From: Pseudomonadota bacterium
Lineage (GTDB): Bacteria > Desulfobacterota > Desulfobacteria > Desulfobacterales > JAHIVH01
Direction: 5' to 3'
Length of the DNA stretch: 64,000 nucleotides
Assembly (NCBI GenBank): GCA_018816735.1
Contig: JAHIVH010000060.1
Coordinates: 1-64,000 of the forward strand
Part shown: positions 43,733-52,893 of the stretch, piece after piece
How positions within the stretch are numbered: the stretch's first letter is position 1
How the letters are laid out: the number at the start of each line of letters is the position of its first letter
Made by a program: the position numbers and the translations under genes
Notes under the pieces: model-generated
Databases searched by the model: none
Told to the model about the DNA's origin: nothing
Seen by the model: only the letters and a program-made list of their open reading frames with translations

Positions 43733-45223
43733 TCACGATGCTGTGTCACTTGTTTTTTTGTCATATGCGGAGAGAAGCCTGTTCACGATGCCTGTTGTGC
43801 TGTATCCTTCAAGAAGGGTCACGAGCATGACCTTCCCGCCGTATGATTCAACGACATCCCGGCCCACAACATCCTCCAGCCTGTAATCGGCCCCTTTTAC
43901 CAGAATATCCGGCCTGAGCGCTTTAATCAATCTAAGCGGGGTGTCTTCATCGAACAATACAACCAGATCCACGCATGAAAGCGCGCTTAAAATGGCAGAC
44001 CGGTCATTTTCATTCAATATGGGCCGTTTTTCGCCTTTAAGCCGCCGGACAGACGCATCTGTATTCAGGCCGACGACCAGCCTGTCTCCCAATGCTCTTG
44101 ATTTGTGCAGAAGATCAATATGGCCGGGATGCAGGAGATCGTAGCATCCGTTTGTGAATACGATTTTTTCGCCTTTTGCCCGCCAGGCCTGAACCTGAAG
44201 GATAGCCGCATCCATGGCAGCTGTTTTTCCGGAAGCGTTTAAACCGTTTTCCGCGTCGGTCTGCCTCAGGGCAGACGCCAGTTCTGAACGGATGATCGGC
44301 TGAGTGCCGATTTTCCCCACAACCACGCCTGCCGCAGTATTGGCAAGGGAAGCCGCACTCCTGAAGGAAAGGCCTGCTGAAACACCTGCGGCCAAGGTTG
44401 CAATAACCGTATCACCGGCGCCTGAGACATCAAAAACCTCCTTTGCCCTGGCAGTGATGATAAGGGGCGGTTTTTTATTTTCAACAAAACACATGCCCTT
44501 TGCACCCATCGTGACCAGAAGGTTGTCAAAACAATAGGTTTCACAAATCTCCTGGGCGGCTTTTTCAATTTTTGCCGTATCCGATGATATATCCGATGCC
44601 CGGATCAGGCTTAACTCCGAAAGATTGGGCGTTACACAAGACGCGCCTTCATAGCGTTCCCAGTCTTTTCCTTTGGGGTCTACAAATACAGGAATGTTTC
44701 TTTCCCGGCACAGTTCAATCATCTTCCGGCAGACGAAAGGGGTTTGAAATATCCCTTTTCCATAATCGGAGATAATGACGGCGTGATAATCCTTTATATG
44801 GGTTTTAACCGCTGAGAGAAGTTCTTTTTCTGTGGCTGGGGGAAGTATGGTGATGTCTTCCTCGTCAAGTCTGAAAAGCTGCTGGTTTTTGGCCATCACT
44901 CGCGTTTTTGTGATGGTTTGCCGGGTATCATCCAATACAAGACAGGTGCGGATGCCTTTATTCTTGAAAATCTGTGCGAGTTTTCCGCCATTTTCATCCT
45001 GACCGCAAATGCCGATGACAAGGGTTTGACATCCCAGTCCGGAAAGGTTTGCCGCCACATTCCCGGCCCCGCCTAAAACTTCTGAACGTTCCGTGATGTT
45101 CACCACAGGAACAGGTGCTTCAGGAGAAATTCTTCTGGCATCACCCCACAGATAGCGGTCCAGCATGACATCTCCCACTACGAGGATATTTACCCGGTTA
45201 AACAATGATATATCGAAAGACAT
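43733..45223 (-). CDS. hldE: Bifunctional heptose kinase/adenylyltransferase HldE
   Basis: Makes ADP-heptose for the lipopolysaccharide core. The 496-residue protein has an N-terminal ribokinase-type domain (LVVGDVMLDRYLWGD at the start and FDVSGAGDTVIATLAAG as the anion hole). The C-terminal nucleotidyltransferase domain has FTNGCYDLLHPGHIDLL. The order and length match the fused HldE/RfaE of Gram-negative bacteria. It lies 48 bp after gmhA, which acts on the same pathway. Confidence 0.95.
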   Translation of the reverse strand: MSFDISLFNRVNILVVGDVMLDRYLWGDARRISPEAPVPVVNITERSEVLGGAGNVAANLSGLGCQTLVIGICGQDENGGKLAQIFKNKGIRTCLVLDDTRQTITKTRVMAKNQQLFRLDEEDITILPPATEKELLSAVKTHIKDYHAVIISDYGKGIFQTPFVCRKMIELCRERNIPVFVDPKGKDWERYEGASCVTPNLSELSLIRASDISSDTAKIEKAAQEICETYCFDNLLVTMGAKGMCFVENKKPPLIITARAKEVFDVSGAGDTVIATLAAGVSAGLSFRSAASLANTAAGVVVGKIGTQPIIRSELASALRQTDAENGLNASGKTAAMDAAILQVQAWRAKGEKIVFTNGCYDLLHPGHIDLLHKSRALGDRLVVGLNTDASVRRLKGEKRPILNENDRSAILSALSCVDLVVLFDEDTPLRLIKALRPDILVKGADYRLEDVVGRDVVESYGGKVMLVTLLEGYSTTGIVNRLLSAYDKKTSDTAS

Positions 45224-45271
45224 TTTTTCTTCCCCAAATTGATTCGTTAACGATGCTTTTCCTTACCCGTT

Positions 45272-45826
45272 TCACAGTTTGGCTTCAATCAAGGCTGCCC
45301 AGAAGTGAAGGATGAGACTGTGCGCTTCCTGAATTCTCGCCGTGACATGATGAGGAATGATAACCGTTTCATCTGTTTCCGCTTTCAGTTTTCCACCGTC
45401 TTTACCGGCAAGACCGATGGTTTGCATGCCGATTTTTTTTGCAGCCCTCATGGCGAGAATCACGTTTTCCGAATTGCCTGATGTTGAAATGCCGACCAGA
45501 GTATCACCCGGCCGCCCTGTCCCTTCAACCTGCCTTGCAAAAATATCCGCATAACTGTAATCGTTTGCGATGGCTGTGATAATGGATGTATCTGTGGTCA
45601 GGGAAATGGCAGAGAGGGCGCGTCTTTCCTTTTCGAACCGCCCTACAATTTCTGCGGCAAAATGCTGTGAATCTGCAGCAGATCCGCCATTTCCGCAGAT
45701 TAAAATTTTACTACCCCGGTTCACGGTTTCTGAAAGCATATTCCCGGCCCTGATGATATCCGGTTCAACAGGAAGCAGGCTCTTCATGCATTTTATATGG
45801 TCATCCAGTATGGTTGAAAATTTCAT
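45272..45826 (-). CDS. gmhA: Sedoheptulose 7-phosphate isomerase GmhA
   Basis: First enzyme of ADP-heptose synthesis, converting sedoheptulose 7-phosphate to heptose 7-phosphate. The 184-residue protein is a SIS-domain isomerase with ICGNGGSAADSQHFAAE and GISTSGNSENVILAM. It sits between lpxK and hldE in the same orientation. Confidence 0.94.
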   Translation of the reverse strand: MKFSTILDDHIKCMKSLLPVEPDIIRAGNMLSETVNRGSKILICGNGGSAADSQHFAAEIVGRFEKERRALSAISLTTDTSIITAIANDYSYADIFARQVEGTGRPGDTLVGISTSGNSENVILAMRAAKKIGMQTIGLAGKDGGKLKAETDETVIIPHHVTARIQEAHSLILHFWAALIEAKL

Positions 45827-45888
45827 TGTCTTTTTATGTCCTCCTTCAGTCGTTTTTTTTTAAATGCGTCATCATGGATATCACTCGT

Positions 45889-47085
45889 TTATCGCTCTTT
45901 ATTGCCCAGCCTGGTTATTTCCCCGTTAAAAAAGGAGGAATAGAATGTTTGGATACGGTCCCGGATGAGTTCGTGAAATTGATCCCGTTGTTCACCAAAC
46001 GAGATCCGGGTGTCAAGCACGATCAGGTTCATTCCTGTCCGGGTATGGTTTTTGATTTTGACATAATCTTTTTCTGTCGTGACAATAAAGTCTGCCGTGT
46101 GTTTTTTTGCAAACGACACCATGTCTTCCATATGCTTTTTTTTGTACTGATGGTGATCGCCATAAGAGAAAATTTTCAAGGGAAAACACCCGAATTGCTT
46201 CAGGGTTTCTTCGAAAACATGATTTTTTGCGATCCCGGAAAAGGCGACCACTTTTCTGTGGTTCAGAAAGTTATCATCATAGGCAGCGTCTATTCTCCCT
46301 GTTTCACGATAAGCGTCATCCTGTTTAATCACCCGTTTGATATATGGCACATGAACAGCCTGAAATACGGGCTTGGGGTGGACGAGCGTGTTTATCGTTT
46401 CGATTGTCTTTATTCGTGTTTCACCATCAACAGTGTCAGACCGGGATAAAATAAAAATATCTCCCCTGGCCAGGGCATCCACGGGCTCTCTTAAGGTACC
46501 CCGCGGAAGAAGATGTCCGTTGCCAAATGGATGCGCGGTGTCTAAAAGGACGATATCGAGATTCCGAAAGAGTTTGATGTGTTGGAATCCGTCATCCAGG
46601 ATGATGACATCCGGATGAAATTCTTTGATGGCCAGACGACCGGCCTTGATTCTGTTGCTTCCCACGATCACCGGAATGCCTTTAAGCTCACATGCGATCA
46701 GATAAGGCTCATCTCCTGCTCTATCCGCATCTAACAGAAGCGAATCCCCGTTACTGACAATGCCTCCTTTTTTTTCAGCGCCACCTTTATATCCCCGGCT
46801 TATGATGGCAACCTTGTACCCCATATCCTTGAAAAGCTTTGCCATATAAATGGCAAGCGGGGTTTTCCCGGTGCCGCCAACGGTGATGTTCCCGATAGAC
46901 ATCACATAACAGGGAAGGGTGTCCGGTTTGATCAGGTTGTTGTGATAGCCGAATTTTCTTATCTTCACGGCGCTTCCATAAACATGGGAGAGCATATTCA
47001 GAATACCGGGCAGAAATGTGTGACGGCTATCTTCCGCGTTCATGATCACATCAAGCGTGCGTTCTATGGAGGGTGTTGTTTTCAA
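45889..47085 (-). CDS. lpxK: Tetraacyldisaccharide 4'-kinase LpxK
   Basis: Membrane-bound kinase that adds the 4' phosphate to the lipid A precursor. The 398-residue protein has the P-loop GNITVGGTGKTPL and the later ILDDGFQH motif with the catalytic Asp. The start is TTG at 47085, close behind AGGGA; an ATG 14 codons later lacks the residues (IERTL) usually present at the LpxK N-terminus. It lies 27 bp after lptG. Confidence 0.94.
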   Translation of the reverse strand: MKTTPSIERTLDVIMNAEDSRHTFLPGILNMLSHVYGSAVKIRKFGYHNNLIKPDTLPCYVMSIGNITVGGTGKTPLAIYMAKLFKDMGYKVAIISRGYKGGAEKKGGIVSNGDSLLLDADRAGDEPYLIACELKGIPVIVGSNRIKAGRLAIKEFHPDVIILDDGFQHIKLFRNLDIVLLDTAHPFGNGHLLPRGTLREPVDALARGDIFILSRSDTVDGETRIKTIETINTLVHPKPVFQAVHVPYIKRVIKQDDAYRETGRIDAAYDDNFLNHRKVVAFSGIAKNHVFEETLKQFGCFPLKIFSYGDHHQYKKKHMEDMVSFAKKHTADFIVTTEKDYVKIKNHTRTGMNLIVLDTRISFGEQRDQFHELIRDRIQTFYSSFFNGEITRLGNKER

Positions 47086-47112
47086 TAATCCCTTTTTGAT
47101 GGCTGTTAAAGT

Positions 47113-48189
47113 TTATTCCGCACTCATCAGTATGAACAGGCTGAAACAGAATAATACAAAATTGGCTGCCCAGGCAGCCACAAGGGGTGGCAGCATGCCA
47201 CCGTGTCCCAGAGACAGACAGAAACTGTAAAAAACCCAGTAAAGAAACGAGAGGCCGATACCACTTGAAATATAAAGGGGTAGCCCGTGATCGATTCTTG
47301 TTTTTGCCGTGATGCCAATACCTGCCATGCACATAATGATACACACAAATGGAAAGGCTATTTTGGCGTAAAGATCCACCCTGTAAAGCGTGGCATCGTA
47401 GCCTTCGGATTCCATCTTTCTGACATAGTGATATAATTCCCTGTATCCCATTTCTTCGGATTTCTTGACCACACTGTTCAGATCCTCTGGCACAAAATCG
47501 AGCGGTTCCTCTCTCTTTTCAAAAAAGTTGATTGCCGTTTCATCGGTTTTAGGATTGACCCGTTGTTCCATAATACCATGCAATATCCAACCCTTGTCTT
47601 TATATTCTCCTTTTTCTGCATCAATTCGTCTGATCAGGTTAAACTGATTATCAAAAAATGTCTGTGTGATGCCAAAAATGGTATTGATCGTTGACTGGTA
47701 ATACTTGATATGTGTGATCCGCCGGTCGCCTTTGATCCATATGTTTTTTTCTTTGGATGTGATAATGGCTTTCTTTTTGATTTCAACTGTTTTCATATAT
47801 CGCGCCTGGGTCATGGCCGCAGGGACGATTTCTTCAGCCATCAGGAAAAGAAACAGGCTCAACAGGATCCCGATGGCAAGAAATGGCTTTAACATGGACA
47901 GGATACTGATGCCGCTGCTTTTAAGCGCAAGAAGCTCCCTGTTTTTATTCATCAGGCCGAAAACGATAATAACGGAAAGAACGGTCCCCACAGGTGTCAA
48001 AAGAACGGTCATGTATGGCATTTTCAGAAGAACATAGGTCAGGCCTCTTGAAAGGGGAAGTTCCGCCCTGATGAACCTGTCCAGATTGCTTAAATAGTCT
48101 ATCGATACAAAAATAAGAAGGACGACCATCTGAACAATACTGAAAAATTTAAGAAATTCGCGTGTTAAATATCGGTTTAGAATGCTCAT
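47113..48189 (-). CDS. lptG: LPS export permease LptG
   Basis: Inner-membrane subunit of the LptB2FG transporter that extracts lipopolysaccharide for export. The 358-residue protein has the family's three N-terminal membrane segments (YLTREFLKFFSIVQMVVLLIF as the first), a periplasmic beta-jellyroll and three C-terminal segments. It follows lptF by 12 bp. LptF and LptG are homologous. I assign LptG by position as the second gene and by length. Confidence 0.9.
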   Translation of the reverse strand: MSILNRYLTREFLKFFSIVQMVVLLIFVSIDYLSNLDRFIRAELPLSRGLTYVLLKMPYMTVLLTPVGTVLSVIIVFGLMNKNRELLALKSSGISILSMLKPFLAIGILLSLFLFLMAEEIVPAAMTQARYMKTVEIKKKAIITSKEKNIWIKGDRRITHIKYYQSTINTIFGITQTFFDNQFNLIRRIDAEKGEYKDKGWILHGIMEQRVNPKTDETAINFFEKREEPLDFVPEDLNSVVKKSEEMGYRELYHYVRKMESEGYDATLYRVDLYAKIAFPFVCIIMCMAGIGITAKTRIDHGLPLYISSGIGLSFLYWVFYSFCLSLGHGGMLPPLVAAWAANFVLFCFSLFILMSAE

Positions 48190-48201
48190 TATCTGTTAAT
48201 T

Positions 48202-49416
48202 TTATGACTTTTCGGTCGTGTTGATATTATGGTCCCGTCCGGCAGACGGGATCAGTCTGTTTTTGAGTTGTCTGATCCGGCGTGAAAAAAAACCAAACAG
48301 CACCGGACCTTCCTTTACTGTACGGACCAGCAGGAAAATTCCGATGATCCCCACGACCATATTGGGCATCCACATGGCAATGACAGGCGGATAGACGCCT
48401 GACTCGCCCAGGGACCATCCTGCAGCCAGCATTAAATAATAGAGCATGAAAAAAATGAAACCCAGGCCGATGCCTGCCGATTTTTTAAATGAAACCGATT
48501 GCAAACCCAGGGGGACCGATAGAATACCTAAAGCGATGCAGGCAAAGGGAATGGAAAATTTTTCGTGCAGTTTCATGATTGCAGAATTGTGATCATTCTT
48601 ATCCGGCTGGGTTTGTTCGATATAAGTCATCAACTCGGAAAGCGTCATCTCCTCCTGCCGCTTTTTATTTTTTTTTGCAGATGAAATAGATCTGCTTAAA
48701 CTCATATTGATTTCATATGTATCAAATTTGATTGAATGGACGGACCTGGTTTTTAAGGTCGTCTGGTTGATCATGCCATTATAGAGTTTCAGTGTGTATG
48801 AGAACGGGTCCGGCCCGGGTATCATTTTGCCTTTTGGGGCAATGATCGTGCCTGCCATTTTTTCATCCCTCTGATCTTCAATGAAAATATCCCTGAACGA
48901 TTTGTTTTTCATATCGATTTTGTTCACATAAAGCATGATGCCGTCAAAGCTGTCGTTAAACGTTCTTTCCTTGAACCCGACTTCAAAGCTCGATGTGGCA
49001 AGATCGATGGCAAGCTTTTTATAGGACAGGTTCCCCCACGACACGCCATAGACGGTAATATAAAGGGTCAAAAGAAACCCGGATATACAAAACAGAATCA
49101 CAGGGGGCAATAATTTGTATATGTTTGTCCCTCCTGCCTTTAATGCAATAATTTCATTGTCGTTCGACATTTGAAGAAATGTGACGAGCACCCCCATCAT
49201 CACAGACATGGGGATGGTAAATTCCAGGAATGCGGGCATGGAAAAGATAAGAAGAAGGATAACGGATATTATGTTGACTTTGTAATTTACGATGAGGTTT
49301 GTAATGTCTAATATCTGTGCCATTAAGAATACAAAGGTGAGAAAGAGAAGATTAATGATAAAAGGCGGAATCATCTGTCTTAGAATATATCGGTTTATAA
49401 TTGTGTTTATCTTCAT
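48202..49416 (-). CDS. lptF: LPS export permease LptF
   Basis: Partner of LptG in the lipopolysaccharide export ABC transporter. The 404-residue protein has six predicted membrane segments around a periplasmic domain and the IALKAGGTNIYKLL coupling segment on the cytoplasmic side. It begins the minus-strand envelope run that continues through lptG, lpxK, gmhA, hldE and the heptosyltransferase. No lptA, lptC or lptB is in the window. The C-terminal 40 residues are basic. Confidence 0.9.
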   Translation of the reverse strand: MKINTIINRYILRQMIPPFIINLLFLTFVFLMAQILDITNLIVNYKVNIISVILLLIFSMPAFLEFTIPMSVMMGVLVTFLQMSNDNEIIALKAGGTNIYKLLPPVILFCISGFLLTLYITVYGVSWGNLSYKKLAIDLATSSFEVGFKERTFNDSFDGIMLYVNKIDMKNKSFRDIFIEDQRDEKMAGTIIAPKGKMIPGPDPFSYTLKLYNGMINQTTLKTRSVHSIKFDTYEINMSLSRSISSAKKNKKRQEEMTLSELMTYIEQTQPDKNDHNSAIMKLHEKFSIPFACIALGILSVPLGLQSVSFKKSAGIGLGFIFFMLYYLMLAAGWSLGESGVYPPVIAMWMPNMVVGIIGIFLLVRTVKEGPVLFGFFSRRIRQLKNRLIPSAGRDHNINTTEKS

Positions 49417-49995
49417 CTGTCCTGTTCCCGGCCGATCATCATGGTGCTGTTTTCCTGTGTATCTGCAAAAGCCCTATATCCAATATAATAAATGCTGCTT
49501 TTTACAATAATTTTTGAACTTTAATAAAAAAAAAACAATCCTGCAAGGGATGAAAGGTAAAAGGTGAGGGATTGGGGTAAAGGGTAAAAGGGATGGGAAA
49601 AGCAATTTATGTAAAAGGCCTTTTTCTGGGATCGTGGTGATCAAATAATACTGTGTCTGGATATCGCTGAGATCGGGGATAAAAAAAATTCAAGCCGTTC
49701 GGAAGATTCCCTGGCAGGAGATCTTCTCGTAACGGCTTTTGAGGGGAACAGACAGTCTGCCACCTTCTGCCACACCTCGGGAACTATAATGGTTTAATCT
49801 GAAAAAAAAATCAACAGGGAATTTCAGAAAATTCAAAACGTCCCTCGTTTGACAATCGGCCTTTTACGCATGATCATGCTTGACGCCTGTGGCCTGATGG
49901 ACTATTAATTTTCAGAGTGATTCCGGGATGATCAATTTTCCCCTGTCTTACCTCTTCGAAACAGAAAACTCAATAACGGAAAAGGAGGCCATATC
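49417..49995. other. Intergenic region with a terminator-like hairpin
   Basis: This 579-bp stretch separates divergent genes. It holds the lptF promoter, a purine-rich tract near 49555-49600 and the hairpin at 49692-49740. No gene is recognised. Confidence 0.4.
49692..49740. terminator. Two-part hairpin, possible terminator
   Basis: Outer stem AAGCCGTT / AACGGCTT (49692-49699, 49731-49738) and inner stem GAAGAT / ATCTTC, followed by TTTT on the plus strand. On the minus strand a T-rich tract follows after a short gap. No annotated gene ends just before it, so it may close an unrecognised transcript. Confidence 0.45.
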
Positions 49996-50232
49996 ATGAG
50001 TGAGATCAGAATAACAGGTGAAATTCGCACTGATTTTGATTTGGAGGTGTCAGGCTTGCCTGCTGAACGTTGGGGCGAAGCGGTTTTCCGAGTTGGGGAA
50101 CATGAAATTGTTCTTGAGGTGAGCGCGGAAGAAAATACAATTGTCGCCATCATGGTTGATGAAGACGCTGTATGGAAAGGGACATTAGAAGGGCTTAAGA
50201 TGCTTTTGCGGGGCGAAATCAAAGGCAGATGA
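49996..50232 (+). CDS. Small acidic protein of unknown function
   Basis: The 78-residue frame is preceded by an excellent AAAAGGAGG site, and its sequence looks like a genuine protein with alternating hydrophobic and acidic residues (RVGEHEIVLEVSAEENTIV). I do not recognise a family. It has no signal peptide or membrane segment and is probably a small beta-rich cytoplasmic protein. It stands alone between the lptF promoter region and a 470-bp AT-rich gap. Confidence 0.65.
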   Translation: MSEIRITGEIRTDFDLEVSGLPAERWGEAVFRVGEHEIVLEVSAEENTIVAIMVDEDAVWKGTLEGLKMLLRGEIKGR

Positions 50233-50702
50233 CATGTTTTGTTCAGGTCAATGGAACCGATAGGCAGAGCGTAAGTTTTAAAATTCGTAAATGTATTTCT
50301 TTGGTTAACATTTTCGTCTTTCAATAACTTGACAAAAATCGTTGTTTTCATTCAAACACAAAATACTTTAAATTTAATATGTGATAAAGGGAAAGCGCCT
50401 CTATGGCCAGGGGATTTTCCATTTCTTGCGGAATTTCAAATTTTATATTTCCGTAATCGGATTATTTATGGTATATTGGCTCATAAAAACAACAACTTAT
50501 ATACGGCATATTTGGGCGGGATATAAGGCGTTTGACTTGCCGTATACGTGGCTATTGACTTTGTCCCGGCAATACGATTTATCTTAATGACTTGTTTTTT
50601 AAATACAATTAATTCGTTTTTCAGATTGTCTTATAGGAAAATAGCAGCGATGTTGATGAACTCAGGGAAAATTGAATGGAAGAGGGCGGGAGGAAACTAC
50701 AA
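50233..50702. other. AT-rich intergenic region with a 9-bp inverted repeat
   Basis: Nothing coding is supported; two short frames here lack a ribosome binding site. TATACGGCA at 50500-50508 and its complement TGCCGTATA at 50538-50546 form a perfect 9-bp inverted repeat 29 bp apart. It should contain the promoter of the following gene. Confidence 0.4.
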
Positions 50703-52865
50703 GTGAAAATACGAATCGTATCTGTTTTTCTATTGTTATGCCTGGTGTTTGCAAGCGGTTCACCCTGTTTGGGCAAGGCCGGAGACGAACAGCTTCCTGA
50801 TGATTTCAAACGTGTTGACCCGGATTATGTTTTGTCCGGCTGGACAGTTGTAAACGAAGGAAATATCAATGGTCCGTCCGCATGGTTCATTTCAAATGGC
50901 GTGATTACACAGTCCAGTAATTTGTATGGCGGGAATAATAACCGGGACAGTATTGAAAAACCGGGAACCTATGCATTAAACGGTGACATGAGCTGGACAG
51001 ATTACACCATGAGTGTCGAACTCCGTTCCAGGGATGATGACAGTATCGGGATCATGTTCCGGTATCAGGATAAGGATAATTACTACAGGTTTTCAATGGA
51101 TCAGCAGAGAAAGTACAGGCGACTTGTCAGAAAAGTAAAAGGCAAGATGACGGTCCTTGCAGAAGATGCCATTCCTTACAAAAAGAATCAATGGTACACG
51201 GTCAAGATCAATGTCATGGGCCCACGGATAGAAATATATATTGATGACAGAATGATTTTCGGCATAACGGACGAATCCATAAAAAGCGGACAGATTGGCC
51301 TTTATACGTGGGGAAATGGGGGCAGTGATTTCAGAAAGCTGCTTATCACACTCCACTCAGGGTGGGTAATTATTGATGAAGGGACTTTCGAAGCGCCATC
51401 ACAATGGTCGGTTAAGGATGGCGTCATTGATCAGGCAAGCAATATAAGCGGAGGCAATGACAACAGAAAGAGTCTTGATAAGCCGGGTACCTATGTGATT
51501 AATGGCGATTCCGGATGGACCGATTATGAGCTTGATGTCAGTCTTGCTTCAAAGGATGATGATGCCATCGGTGTGATGTTCAGATATCAGGACCCGAATA
51601 ATTACTATCTGTTTGTTATGGACAGGGAAAGAAAGTACAGGCGACTGGTGAAAAAGACAAATGGAGAAAACATCCTTCTGGCTGAGGATTCCGTACAATA
51701 TGAACAAAACACCTGGTATCAGGTCAAGATAAAAGCGGTCGGCCGGAAAATAATGATTATGATTGACGATGCACCTGTTTTTGAAGTTGAGGATGATGCG
51801 TTAAAATCGGGAAAGGTGTGTCTGTATTGCTGGGGAAATGAGGGCAGCACATTCAAGGATCTTGTTGTCACCCCTCTTGATGCCTATGAGGATGTGGCTA
51901 TCAAAGAAACTGAAAAAGTTGAAAAGACGGAAAAGGCTGAGGAAATTTCTCCGAAGAAAGAATCTCCGCCCTCTCCGGATGAAAAGAAACCGGACATTCC
52001 GGTTGCAGATAAAGCTGGTCAGTCGGATAATTATGTTGAAACCATAGAAGAAGACTATCTGGGTGAAAACTACATTGATTTTTTGACTGCAGAAAATGTT
52101 GAGGGCATGCCTGATGCCCAGGATGAAAGCAAGATCAAGACGCATGATGCAGAAGTCATAACAAAACAAACGGGTGTTCAACAGGCCCTGCCCGAAGATT
52201 GGCAGGTTGTTGATGATGGGGAATATGACAGACCTTCTTTATGGTCAATGACGGATGACGTTATTTACCAGAAAAGCAATATTTATGGCGGAAGCGATCT
52301 GGCTGTATCACCCGTGAAACCGGGGACCCATCTTGTGAGCGGGGAAAGCGAATGGAAAGACTATATTTTTACAGGCATGATGCTGTCTTCTGATGATGAT
52401 GCGATTGGCGTGATATTCCGTTACCAGGATGAAAATAATTATTACCGTTTTTCAATGGACAGCCAGAGAAATTACAGACGGTTGATTAAAAAGGTGGATG
52501 GTTATGTGATTACGCTGGCTGAAGATTCATGGACTTACGAGAAAGACAGATGGTATGCATTTAAAATTATTGTCGTGGGAAAAAGCATAAAAGTGCACAT
52601 GAATGGTCAGCTTGTTTTTGATGTTCAGGATGATGCCATTTCTTCCGGAAAGGTTGGCCGATATTGCTGGGGAAATGAAGGGGGGGCATTCAAGGATTTT
52701 TCAGTCACACCGGTGGGACAACCGGCGGCGCCTTTGCAAAAGAAGGTTCAAGCGGAAAAGGCATTTCCCGGTGACTGTGAGCGGCTTTCAATCCTTGAAC
52801 AAAAATTAAACCAGTTGAAAAAAGAAGTTCAAAAGTTCCGGGAAACATGCAATTGCGGTCAATAG
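50703..52865 (+). CDS. Secreted protein with three concanavalin-like repeats
   Basis: Exported protein of about 720 residues. I use the GTG at 50703 (behind GGGAGG), which gives a clean signal peptide; an ATG at 50676 would add nine mainly polar or charged residues. Three repeats of about 180 residues each begin with WxVxxxGxxxxPSxW and contain SxDDDxIGxxFRYQDxxNYY and YRRLxxK. They resemble the LamG/DUF1080-type jelly-roll. An Asp/Glu/Lys-rich linker of about 110 residues separates repeats 2 and 3, and a coiled-coil with two cysteines ends the protein. Surface polysaccharide or matrix binding is plausible. The next gene, a hybrid kinase, begins within 30 bp, suggesting a sensor pair. Confidence 0.7.
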   Translation: MKIRIVSVFLLLCLVFASGSPCLGKAGDEQLPDDFKRVDPDYVLSGWTVVNEGNINGPSAWFISNGVITQSSNLYGGNNNRDSIEKPGTYALNGDMSWTDYTMSVELRSRDDDSIGIMFRYQDKDNYYRFSMDQQRKYRRLVRKVKGKMTVLAEDAIPYKKNQWYTVKINVMGPRIEIYIDDRMIFGITDESIKSGQIGLYTWGNGGSDFRKLLITLHSGWVIIDEGTFEAPSQWSVKDGVIDQASNISGGNDNRKSLDKPGTYVINGDSGWTDYELDVSLASKDDDAIGVMFRYQDPNNYYLFVMDRERKYRRLVKKTNGENILLAEDSVQYEQNTWYQVKIKAVGRKIMIMIDDAPVFEVEDDALKSGKVCLYCWGNEGSTFKDLVVTPLDAYEDVAIKETEKVEKTEKAEEISPKKESPPSPDEKKPDIPVADKAGQSDNYVETIEEDYLGENYIDFLTAENVEGMPDAQDESKIKTHDAEVITKQTGVQQALPEDWQVVDDGEYDRPSLWSMTDDVIYQKSNIYGGSDLAVSPVKPGTHLVSGESEWKDYIFTGMMLSSDDDAIGVIFRYQDENNYYRFSMDSQRNYRRLIKKVDGYVITLAEDSWTYEKDRWYAFKIIVVGKSIKVHMNGQLVFDVQDDAISSGKVGRYCWGNEGGAFKDFSVTPVGQPAAPLQKKVQAEKAFPGDCERLSILEQKLNQLKKEVQKFRETCNCGQ

Positions 52866-52893
52866 CATTTTCTTGAGTAATTTGAAAATAGCG

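Noticed and set aside
50329..50587. Two overlapping 65-68 codon frames before the repeat protein gene
   Set aside because: No ribosome binding sites, AT-driven composition, and mutual overlap.
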